From positions 1 through 10,567 of the forward strand of contig JAJKFJ010015466.1 in NCBI GenBank assembly GCA_027382625.1: DNA of 10,567 bases. The letters are read 5' to 3'. The stretch is from Tetmemena sp. SeJ-2015 (lineage: Eukaryota; Ciliophora; Spirotrichea; Sporadotrichida; Oxytrichidae). Below are positions 1-8,900 of the stretch, piece by piece. The translations under genes were made by a program, and so were the position numbers. Under the pieces are notes generated by a model that was not told where the DNA came from, did no database searches, and saw only the letters and a program-made list of their open reading frames with translations. Numbering within the stretch: position 1 is the stretch's first letter; the number at the start of each line of letters is the position of its first letter.

Positions 1-979
1 AGTCCGCAAATGAAAACCAAGTTCGAAAAGATACAGGAAGCATCATGATAGATTGCAGGGATTAATATTTGTTATCTTTAAAATGAGTTGATGAGGACTA
101 AATGGGTGCAGAAGTTAGTGGCTTGCCGTATGACTCCTCAAGCAAGGATTTCCACAAGCAGTTAAATTCAAGCAATAATCTGATGAACATGAGTCACAGT
201 AATGCAAGCAATCGTTAGAGTAGCAAATAGTTCACTCTCTCTGCTTTCAGAAATGCTTATGGTCATAATTATTCATTATGAATACGTTTTTAAGTTTATT
301 TAATGATGGCTCATAGACTCTAAACAGCTAGAACGATATCGATTCTAATGAAGAGCAAGATCCTAACTTAGAAATAAATTCAATATACTTAGTCATCTGA
401 ACTAATATAAAACTTAGATGAACAGAAGATGCTGCTAGTCTTGGAAGAACTGATAAAGCTTGGGAAGTTTGTGATGTTCTCTCCGTCTAAGCGGTATGTG
501 TATCTAATGGGCATCATAGACTACCTTGGTAGATGGAATATAACTAAGAAAATGGAGATGTATGGCAAGACTTTCCTTGCTCATTTCATTCGCTAGAAGA
601 CTGACTTTTCAGTCAAGCCTCCTCATCAATTTGCGAAACGTTTCCGAAAGAACGTCCGCAAGATATTCAGACCGCAAAGAGGCTCCGATGGCACTCTTCC
701 CTTAAGTTCAGGTAAATTTAGTAATAATTCTATCTATAATTTTATGGGAGGTAGATTTGGAATGAGAAAGGGTTCGCACATAGAGGTTAAAAATTCCTTT
801 AGTCAAAAGAGATCATACGATTTGAGCAGCCCAAACACCAAGTTAATTCTAATTTTTATACTAGTCATAGATTATTCTTGAAGAATATAAGTCAGAGGAC
901 GAAGGATCTTCTCTTAAAAAGAGTATCACCAAATCTCAAATTCAAAAATGACATAGAAGGAGAGAGACTCGTGAATTGA
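1..979 (+). CDS. Phosphatidylinositol phosphate kinase (PIP5K/PIP4K type), C-terminal part, 5' end outside the window
   Basis: This is the end of a lipid kinase that phosphorylates phosphatidylinositol phosphates, normally at cytoplasmic membrane faces. The diagnostic part lies at about 426-690, in the frame whose codons include 507-509. It reads MLLVLEELIKLGKF, then FSPSKRYVYLMGIIDYL, GRWNITKKMEMYGK and VKPPHQFAKRFRKNVRKIF. This matches the family's last conserved block (GIIDxL, then a KKxE-like helix, then PPxxYAxRF). Catalytic lysine, activation loop and the DYSLL region must lie upstream of base 1. Bases 1-425 would correspond to the variable Ser/Asn-rich insert of the family. Its splicing is unclear: a TGA at 279-281 interrupts one good frame, another good frame covers about 300-391, and GT...AG pairs such as 392-425 could join them. 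After the core comes a basic, Ser-rich tail. A 23-nt intron at 842-864 leads to a stop at 977-979, while another reading stops near 950. The family call is firm; the exon boundaries are not. Confidence 0.8.
842..864 (+). other. Candidate 23-nt intron in the PIP kinase tail
   Basis: The segment begins GTTAATTCTAAT and ends ATACTAG, with a branch-like CTAAT eleven bases before the end. Removing it continues the frame to a TGA at 977-979. A competing reading keeps these bases, or uses the GT at 864, and enters an acidic, Lys/Ser-rich frame that stops near 950. The GT...AG pair is seen directly; its use is inferred. Confidence 0.4.
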
Positions 980-982
980 AAA

Positions 983-3900
983 TCAAATCTTTATTATAGA
1001 ATTTTTTGTAATATATTTCAGAGATATAAAGCAATAGTATGAATATATCAACTTTAAGTTTCTCAAATTCATTTTCATAGATATACTTTGGCAATAAAAA
1101 TTTAATCCTGATTTAAAGCTGCCAAATTCTAGAATAAATCTTACCTATCTAACATCAGCCAGTCTTAAGTCTTGAGTAAATGAATAGCTTGCTGGGTTCA
1201 CTTTATTTGGACTTCTTCTATTAAATCCGTGACTAGTCATGGAGGTTCTTAGTGGAGAAACGGAGGTTATGAAACTTCTGTCTTAGCTCATTTTAGATGG
1301 AAGAATTGTTGAAATTTCGTTCTTAGAATACAATTCTTCTTGCTTCTGTTACTGCTATTGCAAAAAGCTTTTAAAAAATATGATTATTAATTTATTGTTT
1401 TAACTTAAGTTTCGCTATTTCTTATCGCTTTAAAATCTATTCCTACTATCTTATTTGAAGCTATTCTGAGTTTCACTCATAGCAAGAGTATCAAGAGTCT
1501 ACAGATTACGAGTCTAGGAGTTTATATTATAGTCACCTAGAAATCCTCCTTTGGAAGGGCTCATAGTGGAGGTTAAATGAGCAACAGTCTGATTCTGGAG
1601 CTCCCTCAACTTCTATTTATAAATATTCTGCATCTCCTCCTTAGTCATCTTTTCAAACACCCTGCTATCTTATAATACGAACAGAGTTCAAATTTCAATA
1701 ATCTTAAATGATATCTTTTGAAAATGAATAGCCTTTTCTTTAAAGAGAGGAGTATTTGAGGCTGTTGATGTACTATCCAGGCCCTGGCGGCTGTATTTGA
1801 GAAACTAACTAATCCTTCAGCTTAGATTTTCTCTCATTCCACATCTAAAAAATAAGTTATTCATATTGCGTCTCTTACCTCTTAAAGATGAAGTTTGTGA
1901 ACTTTTATTTTCTTAAGAGCCTTCAACTTTTCCTCATACTTCTCAAATTGACCTTTTATATTATATTCAGCTGAGCTGGGCTCACCATCCACTTTAGGAA
2001 TAGAAGTGAATTGGTTGTTAAACTTCTCAATTTACCTCAATTTCAAGTCATTCTGAAGTATGGCTAAGTTAAATGGCAAAGTTACAAGTTAGTAAAATTG
2101 ATATGTTGCTGCTCTGATTGGTATTAGAATAGGTTGACATAGTTTGATTCATAGGTGTTTAGTTTGAAGATGAATAGTAGTTTACTTGCCTGCTTCTGAT
2201 TCTCTGCTAAGTTTATAGGCCATGAATCTTCACATCTTGCAGCTGATCTGCTGTTCCAGTATATCTCTAGCCACTAATTATCTCTGGAATTTTTAAGGCT
2301 TCTTGATTTATTCGCATGTTGTTTGTTCTCGTATTATGTCCTTAGGATTTAGAGATCAGTGATCTATTCTTAACATTTCTTGAAAAGAATCCTGCTTAAG
2401 TTTGATTATAATTTCCTTGCTTTAAATTCTCTAATTAGTATTCCTAGGTCGATTATGGATTCATGAGTGAGTTCTTTCTCTATTCTAATTCCCTACTTGA
2501 TATCTTATTTTGCTAAGTGTGTTGCTAATTAATTATAATTTTTCCATTTTTATCGACCTAGTACAATTAATTGCTTTTTTAATTAGCAGTTTCATTTCCT
2601 ATCTAATGTTAATGATGTGGCTGAGTTTCTTTCCCAGTATTATGAGATAGGTAATTCTATGAATCTATCCTCTCTGCATAACTTTTTTAAGATGCCAAAT
2701 TTGAGCTTTGATGGCGATTGCTAGCTGCTTAGTAACTCGGGGACTCATCTTCATCATTCAAGATCTCAAAGTCATTATAGTCGTCAACGTCTTCTTGCAT
2801 TTCTGCTATCTTTTCTGACTCAGATTGAAGTAATTTTAAATTCTGCTGCTCTTCTTGGTTGATTTCTTCAAGCGATTAATTCTAATAGTCATTCATTGCA
2901 TTCATCTGGTTTTTATTTTGCTCAAATTCTCTACTCTGCTGATTATTTAAGAGTAAACAATAAGAAATAGTTGGATAAAGTTTATTGATTAGAATGTTGA
3001 GGGACACTTGCCTATTCAAAGTCTTCACTGTAGCTTTCTTCATAAGCCTCCTCTAAAGCTTCTTACTATTTAGAATCCTTATTTGCCATAGGTTTTATTT
3101 CTTACTCACTCACATTTTGAATTATTGAGAAGTGCTCAATATTTGATGAACTTCCAATTATGATTGAATCTTACTTCACTTCCTGTTTAAAATTTGAATT
3201 TGGGGCCTTTTGCGAAATGGAGAGTTTGCTTTAGAATTGTTGCTATCCTTTTTATTAGGAGTCTGTTTGATCAATTGACTGTATGTAGCTGTCCATAAAT
3301 TGATAACTTTGCTACGACAAAAATTGAGAATGTTCACTCTGGTTTATATGTCTTGAGTTTAGTTAGAGTCTCGTATTTGCTAAACTCTCTTAAATGGAGT
3401 TAACTTGATGGGGTTTCATCAGCAATTATTTATTTCGTGGTTACTTTTGCTTTATTTTCTCCCAGAGTGATTAAGAATTTGAATTAGGGAGATAACCCTT
3501 CACAAGGAAAGCTAGCTGCTACTATCTATCCATCTTTGCTCTGCTATGATTAGATTGTGATTTTGCTCTTTTTGTAATTATCAAATCAGCATTACTGCCG
3601 TGAACAATACTTATATTTCCAGTCGCAGCTCTAACTAGAGATTCGTTGATAGAAATTTTAATAAAAAAATAAAAAAAGTTATAAGTTGCTAATTTAATTT
3701 AAACTTTATTAAAAGTTGTAAGGGTTCTAACCTTGAATATTATTAAGAGGTCTAAACTGTGAAAACTTGTTCTCACTATTGGCTGCTTTTATTTTTTATA
3801 AGCTATTTCGACTAAGATTATAATTAGCACTTGCATTCTCTGTAAAATTAACAGCCACAAGACTTGTTTCTGCTCCCTCATGAGAGTTAATTGATTACTT

Positions 3901-4486
3901 GTTCCTGCTAAAAATTTTCTTGACAAACTTAGATGATTGATTACTACCCTGTAACTGATTGTATTGATCCTTATCACTGCCGTAAGATTTTCTTTTCTAG
4001 GCAGCTAGACTTTGCTAATTATTCTTAGTAATAGTTTGGTTAGAATTCCAGAGTCCAATTTTTTTAGTCTGTTATTAGTTTGGAGTAAGTTGAGTTTTAG
4101 AATTTTCATTAGACATGACTAGAATCATTCTCTCTCTGCTCTAATTCATCTAAATTGTGGAAAATGGCTGCTGACTTTTTAATTGATTAAGCTGATTATT
4201 AGACTATCTTTAAATATCTTGATTGCTATGCTAGGGAGATTTGCCAACTGATGAAATATCTACTTTGGCTTGCTTATTTAAGCTCTATTTAGAGGCTTTT
4301 TATGAACTTAGTTTAGATTTTTGTAGTTAATTGGCGTTGCTATCTTACTCAAGCAGATATGGGTCGTCACCCTCATCCTCGATATAAATATAAGAAGATT
4401 CTAAGTTGCTGATTCTTGTTTTGATTCTCTATCAGATTAAGTGAGTCTTGAGACATGTGTTTTGAATTTATTCCAAATTCAGACAT
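983..4486 (-). CDS. Large Gln/Asn/Ser-rich protein with acidic and coiled-coil segments, intron-split, function unknown
   Basis: With TAA/TAG as Gln the minus strand is coding-like over about 3.5 kb, roughly 1,000-1,100 residues. The proposed start is the ATG at 4486 (MSEFGINSKH); an in-frame ATG at 4510 adds eight residues. In order: an acidic patch (EDEGDDPYLLEQ) near 4365; a long Ser/Asn/Gln-rich region; MDRQQQLAFLVKGYLP near 3520; EEAYEESYSEDFEQ near 3030; a Glu/Gln-rich coiled coil with QEDVDDYNDFEI near 2780; a Lys/Glu helix (FEKYEEKLKALKKIK) near 1920; MTKEEMQNIYKQKLREL near 1640; and a basic Ser-rich end. Likely introns are 2085-2064 (22 nt), 1878-1845 (34 nt, GTAAGAG donor) and 1144-1119 (26 nt). 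Frame changes near 4430, 3640 and 2940 also need introns or another mechanism. Between 1733 and 1665 two frames each meet a TGA, so the join there is unresolved. The end is either the TGA at 985-983 or one near 944, convergent with the PIP kinase. The YSEDFE-type acidic motifs recall cytoskeletal or ciliary proteins, but I assign no family. Confidence 0.6.
1845..1878 (-). other. 34-nt intron in the large minus-strand gene
   Basis: On the minus strand it begins GTAAGAG and ends ATTTTTTAG, with AATAAC as a possible branch region. It contains a TGA at 1863-1861. Removing it joins a Lys-rich helix ending HKLHLQE in phase 0 to MWNERKSKLKD, so the coiled-coil character continues across the joint. 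The frame changes across it, so it cannot be a simple in-frame insertion. Confidence 0.6.
2064..2085 (-). other. 22-nt intron in the large minus-strand gene
   Basis: On the minus strand it begins GTAACTTT and ends TTTAACTTAG. Removing it joins NISILLT to SILQNDLKLRQIEKF in a single frame and avoids a TGA at 2050-2048. The length fits the very short introns common in ciliates. Confidence 0.5.
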
Positions 4487-4578
4487 TTATTTTTATTCTT
4501 TTCTATACATTTTGTAGAGATTATCATGCCCTCATTTTTGCAATTTAGGGTAAGAAAATATTATTTTTGCTTAAATAA

Positions 4579-4586
4579 GCGCCAAA
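4579..4586 (-). promoter_or_regulatory. E2F/DP-type binding site (TTTGGCGC)
   Basis: The plus strand reads gcgccaaa, so the minus strand is TTTGGCGC, an exact fit to the E2F consensus TTTSSCGC. It lies about 93 bases upstream of both divergent ATGs (4486 and 4676). A GGCGAAA element at 4663-4669 could be a weaker partner. E2F/DP control of S-phase genes is widely conserved in eukaryotes, ciliates included. Use of this copy is inference from sequence alone. Confidence 0.4.
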
Positions 4587-4590
4587 TTCC

Positions 4591-4608
4591 TTTTTTTTTT
4601 AAAAAAAA
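4591..4608. repeat. Poly(T)10-poly(A)8 tract
   Basis: Ten T are followed directly by eight A, giving an 8-bp perfect inverted repeat with no loop. Rigid dA:dT tracts disfavour nucleosomes and are common in promoters of AT-rich genomes. It sits beside the E2F-type site. Confidence 0.75.
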
Positions 4609-4675
4609 GTATTATAAAATATGCGCATAAATTCCATTTAAAATGCTTAAAAAACTGATTTAGGCGAAATTTTGA

Positions 4676-4900
4676 ATGTATAAAGATTAAATTGTATAGG
4701 TTGCTTAAATTGAATTGGCCAAAAAATCATTATAAATGGTGAAAGAACTTCTCATGCTGAGAGTGGAAAGAAAAGATTTGCAAGAAAAAGCAAGTATTTT
4801 AAAGTTTTTAGTTTAAATAACTTAGTAATCTACATCATATGAACTTCTCAACTCCTCCACATAATATTTAAGCGGCCTCTATGCCACAAACCATCCTTGA
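4676..4900 (+). CDS. Possible 74-residue helical protein, unrecognised
   Basis: With TAA/TAG as Gln, an ATG directly after a TGA opens a 75-codon frame closed by TGA at 4898-4900. The protein starts MYKDQIVQVAQIELAKK and continues through MVKELLMLRVERKDLQEKA and SILKFLVQITQQ. It is rich in Leu, Lys, Glu and Gln with heptad-like spacing, so an amphipathic helix or short coiled coil is likely, and it ends GLYATNHP. No signal peptide or membrane segment is seen. The gene would diverge from the large minus-strand gene and converge on ERH, with 58 bases between their stops. An open frame this long is not rare when only TGA stops translation, so it may be chance. I know no family that matches. Confidence 0.3.
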
Positions 4901-4958
4901 TTGAGAAATATTTGTATTATTATCTTATTTTCCCTCCATTTCAAAACCTGTGCGCTCA

Positions 4959-5507
4959 TCATGCAGCCTAACCCTTAAGAGAGTTATAGATTTGGGCTTT
5001 GATCCAGTCTCTGCTCTTGGGCTCGTAACCCTTGATGTTAACGTTGTATCTATAGAAATTATTAACACACTATCTTTCCGACAATCATATTTTAGGTGAA
5101 ATCGCTAATGAATTTCCCATCATTTAAAAGATATTTTCTCCTTTTCCAGAAATTTCGAATCTCCAATCTTATCATAGAGCTAATAAATGGGAATTGAGTT
5201 GCCTTATTTGTCAAGTCTACTATGCTTTTATTACTTACACCAAGCAGCCGAGATCCTTGAGGGTGTCAAGATAGTTGAAAAGCTCGCTCACATCATAGCT
5301 GACTTCCACCTTATTAGGGTTTTGGACTTTCAACTTCTGCTCGTACAGTTGGCAAAGCCCATCAACACACTTAGCTACATCATCGTAGTCGAGGAAAGTG
5401 CGAGAATTGTCATCAGGAGTGAACTAAAGCAGTAAAATAGTGTGGCCCTTGTTTGACTCAGCAGCGATTTTGCGGTCTTGTGAAATATTAACAATTAAAT
5501 AATTCAT
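4959..5507 (-). CDS. ERH: Enhancer of rudimentary homologue (ERH)
   Basis: ERH is a small, highly conserved dimeric nuclear protein linked to mRNA splicing and RNA-decay complexes. Exon 1 (5507-5239) gives a short N-terminal extension, then GHTILLLQFTPDDNSRTFLDYDD, in which the conserved Gln of the family's ILLVQ strand is TAG. It continues through CVDGLCQLYEQKLK, NPNKVEVSYDVSELFNYLD and LKDLGCLV. Exon 2 (5049-4959) continues YNVNIKGYEPKSRDWIKAQIY and ends at tandem TGATGA. Joining the GTAAGT donor at 5238 to the CTATAG acceptor at 5050 yields 119 residues. It also makes the CLVY-to-DWIK spacing identical to that of animal ERH (about 104 residues). The first 20 residues have no counterpart in animal ERH; an alternative intron beginning at the GTTAAT of codon 6 would shorten them. 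Identification is near certain. Confidence 0.93.
5050..5238 (-). other. 189-nt interruption of ERH, probably an intron
   Basis: On the minus strand it begins GTAAGTAATAAAAG and ends TAATAATTTCTATAG. Removal restores exact ERH spacing, so it is absent from at least one mature form. It is unusually long for this window and purine-rich inside. It could also be two 19-nt introns (5238-5220 and 5068-5050) flanking a 151-nt cassette. The cassette reads RLDKQGNSIPIYQLYDK and GDSKFLEKEKISF before meeting a TGA. No C/D-box pair is evident. Confidence 0.6.
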
Positions 5508-5925
5508 CTTAAGAGTTAAATTTAAGTTGTGCGGAACTGTTCATTGCAAGAAATTTTTTCTTTATTAATTTCAAATTAATTATAATGACTCTCTTAACTT
5601 TGTCTAAATTCATGCTTCCCGCTCTTTTGCAATTTTTCTAGGAAAGTATTGAAGGTGGAGGATAAATTAAACAAATTAATTCTTAAATAAGGGAAAGATA
5701 GAGTTTAATACAATTTATTGATGCTTGCGTAGAATAAAATGATAAAACAAAGAACGAATAACCAGGAGCACCCTAGGATGCTTGATGTTGTCATCGATAT
5801 AACATATTATGATTATTATAATTGCACATTTGATACTGTACAGGCTCAGCTAGAGAATGAACAAGGAATTCTGAGATCACTCACTGCTGTTTCCAAATCA
5901 TCCCATCGTAGTGACTTAAGTGCAA
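5508..5925. promoter_or_regulatory. Divergent intergenic region between ERH and the long plus-strand gene
   Basis: These 418 bases separate the ERH start from the proposed ATG at 5926. The stretch is AT-rich, with a TTCCCGC element at 5616-5622 that fits the loose E2F core TTSSCGC. A plus-strand frame starting ATGATAAAACAAAG at 5739 is open in the Gln code as far as about 6360. It overlaps the next gene in another frame, so the first exon of that gene may lie here. No RNA gene or repeat is seen. Confidence 0.35.
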
Positions 5926-8900
5926 ATGGCGAACAAACTTTATCTCAATAGAAAAATTTAGGATCTGATGGCTTAAGATTATCTTAAGACTAAAGGCGTT
6001 CCAGTTTAGGTAAAATAGTTGTACTAGAAAAAAGACTTTCCAACAAGCAGCAAGAACAACTCTCAAATTAGTTGCCTCTTCAAGCGAGACAATCAACCTC
6101 AAAGCAAAAAGAGAAAATAGGATCTTAGATACTTTCCCTCTCTCATAATTTTATAAAGAGTCATCTAAGAAGACTTCATACAGAGAAAACCAGTATAAAT
6201 CAGTATCTTCTCACTTTAAAGACACCAAGCATGAAAATGGATTCATTTAAGACCAGATAATCCCAGGAGAATAAAGTTAAGCCTAAGGCAAGATAGAGGA
6301 TAAAATTTCTTAAAACTAAAATCCTAGGAAAATATCTCCAAGCCCAGCTTCTATATTTTTGAGCGAGGAAAGATTGAAAAGCCTACTTTTATACATCGAT
6401 AAAAAATAAAATGAAATATTAAAGTTAAAGCAACTTGAAGAAGGGCAGTTTTAAAAGAATCCCATCAACTCAAGAAACATTGCTGCGTTTGCAGAGTTTT
6501 TCAGTTAAAAGAGAAATTCTTAGAATTCCCAGTTCTTGCCATTTGAGTAAGCTGCTTTCAATAAAGTGGAGAGTTTTAATGCCTAACTTGGGAGTAAAGG
6601 ATAATTTAATTTATATAACGCATTACTTCAAGCGCTCTCAAGCACTATCATAATTCATTTAAATGACTCTTGATTAATTCTATTTTAATTATAAGAGTTT
6701 CACGAATATCAGTAAGGCGTTTGCAACCACCCATTTGACAAAGCAGAATGAGGGATAAACCGTTTAAACTACATCTTAAAACTCAAGTGTGCATCCTCTG
6801 CTTATGAATAGACTATAAGCAAATAGAATATAGAATATTAAGAGTTTTCAGCAAAATTATAATCAGGCCAAATCCTAAGAATCCTACAGCTAAGACAATA
6901 TTGGATCTTAAAATGAGTCGAAAAATTACATAGATAAAGTTAAGGGTCTCTATTGCTTTATTTAATGAATACAAATTATACTGTTTTAATTTCTTTCTTA
7001 CAATAATTCAAGACTCTGGAGTTCAAGAGAAGATTCAATAGGTAAGTTCCTAAAACAGATACACAAACCTTGAACAATCGATTATGTCTCTTAAATTCAT
7101 AAATGTTAATAATTTTTAACAATAGTCTTATCCAAGAATAGAACGCATAGCTCAACTAAACTACCTTGCAAATGAATTATGATTTATTATTTTGCTGCAA
7201 AATCAGAAGCTGTCTAGAAATCATAATGGCCTCAGTGAGAATAATACATAATCAGTTTCTTATCAAAAGAATCTGTCCCACTACTACAAGACATCTCAAG
7301 GTATATACAAATCTCAATAGCTTCATTTAATGAGGCATCATTTTGCATATTTTTAAGCAGAATATTCAGTAACTCCCTAAAAAGTAAGGCTCAATGCCAT
7401 CCTCCCTCCTTCAATTTCAGTACTAGAAAAATGATGACACAAAGTCAAGTAAATTCAAGTCTTCAACAGCTTCTCCAAACTTTAATATGTAAAGGAATGT
7501 GGTCTGCAGAACTGCAAATGGTGCAAGAACTAGGCCCAGAAATTTATCATAAGAAGCTGATTTATAAAAATCTTTGAACTACGACTTCTCTAATTTTTCA
7601 AACTAGCAGCTGATAGAATCTTTTGTGCCTCCTCTTAAAACAGCAATAGGAGGAAAGAGGATGAAAGTTGGAAGTGTTTCTCCTTTTCATTATTTTTAAT
7701 AAATTAGTATTAGAATGTATTCAGGTAGCAGGTCAACCTCTGCACACTTAATTGATGAATGACTACTAACTTGACTTGTAGAGGCATTAGTATTCAGAGG
7801 TGAAGCAGAAACTACAGTTTCTTTCTTCATAGGCATCTCGATTTCTTAATTAAGTGCAATAAAAGAGCACTCTTAAACCTTAAATCAACTCTCAGCAAAC
7901 GCAATCTCTGGAACTTTAAGGCCAATAATCAAAAGCTGTTACAAAAAATACTCAGCCAAATAAAAGTAAAGCCAATGAATTTAGTAAACCTGAGGTGATC
8001 GCAATAAAGAACCAGCAAGTCAAATTTTCTACATAAAATCCAGATATTAACGACACTTAGAGAATTGAGGATGACTCTTCAGTTTCCTTTTATAATGATC
8101 AGCCATTTCAAAGAATCACTTAAGTTGATTGCTGGAATGGCAATTTGCTATAGAATAGAATCAACAAAGAGTAAGGGATTAGAAGAGTTAGAAATGAAAT
8201 AGACAATTAAGATGTGATATAATCTAACCTTAAAGGCTTTTGGAATACAAGTTAGATTACCCAATTTGGGCAAAATGACAGAGATCAAATTTTGGGGAGT
8301 AGTATGGGATAAAGATAAGTGCATACACCATTTGCTTATAAGTTATTAACAAAAAATATTTAACCTATTGATAATATTAAATTTATAATAGAGCAGCCAG
8401 TAAGATATTTCTCAAAATATGGATATAAATTATGACACAAAGCTTTAGAAAGGGTAAGGATATTTATTATCTTATCTTTATAGTATATTAAAAAGAGATG
8501 CAAAAACTGCAGCTGGAAATATAACCAGAGTTTAGAGGGCAGCCTTTATTTAAAATTAATTTTTATATTAAAATAAGATATTTTATCCAAGCTAGAAATA
8601 CATCTAAATCTCCAAGCCCCGATAAAATGCGGCAGAGTGCACCCTAATCTCCCAATCCATAAACTACGAGCCAAGTAAGCCAACTTATTCTATCTATAAC
8701 AATTATAAATTTAGATCGATCACAAGAAGTGTTCAATAATTGAGTAGTTAAAGCAGTAACCGAATTACATTCAGATTAAGCAACGTTTGTTTGAGATAAA
8801 GAAGCAAAAAAATAAGATGCCTCAAATAGATTTTGACTTAAAACTCGACTTCTATCACGCTAACTCAAATTGCCTGCATTGCAAGAGGGATGTGTTTGAG

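Larger units (their letters stand above)
4487..4675. promoter_or_regulatory. Bidirectional promoter between the large minus-strand gene and the small plus-strand ORF
   Basis: This short AT-rich interval separates two divergent proposed starts (minus ATG at 4486 or 4510, plus ATG at 4676). It holds a perfect E2F-type octamer at 4579-4586, a second GGCGAAA element at 4663-4669 (reverse TTTCGCC), the palindrome ATGCGCAT at 4621-4628, and an uninterrupted T10A8 tract at 4591-4608. Clustered GC-containing elements in an otherwise AT-rich stretch suggest a real control region. Transcription starts cannot be placed. Confidence 0.45.

Noticed and set aside
84..281. UGA as tryptophan making bases 3-841 one open PIP kinase frame
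   Set aside because: It would be economical, but all Trp in conserved blocks are TGG, ERH ends cleanly at TGATGA, and other frames over 300-391 fit better; kept only as an alternative.
1100..3660. CRISPR, tandem repeat or transposon
   Set aside because: The repetitive look comes from TAA/TAG/CAA-rich low-complexity coding sequence; no regularly spaced repeats, terminal inverted repeats or transposase motifs are seen.
3789..3977. 62-codon minus-strand ORF in the standard code
   Set aside because: It is a shifted-frame shadow of the large Gln-rich gene; the Gln-code frame over the same bases is much longer and continuous.
4800..4920. tRNA-like GC-rich patch
   Set aside because: No TTCGA-type T loop, acceptor pairing or anticodon arm could be built.
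5050..5238. Box C/D snoRNA inside the ERH intron
   Set aside because: ATGATGG and ATGATAA resemble C boxes, but no CUGA D box follows on that strand.
5187..5435. 82-codon plus-strand ORF in the standard code
   Set aside because: It lies antisense to the ERH exon and its intron; the minus-strand product is clearly ERH.
5881..6102. 73-codon minus-strand ORF in the standard code
   Set aside because: It is antisense to the proposed first exon of the long plus-strand gene, with no supporting motif.
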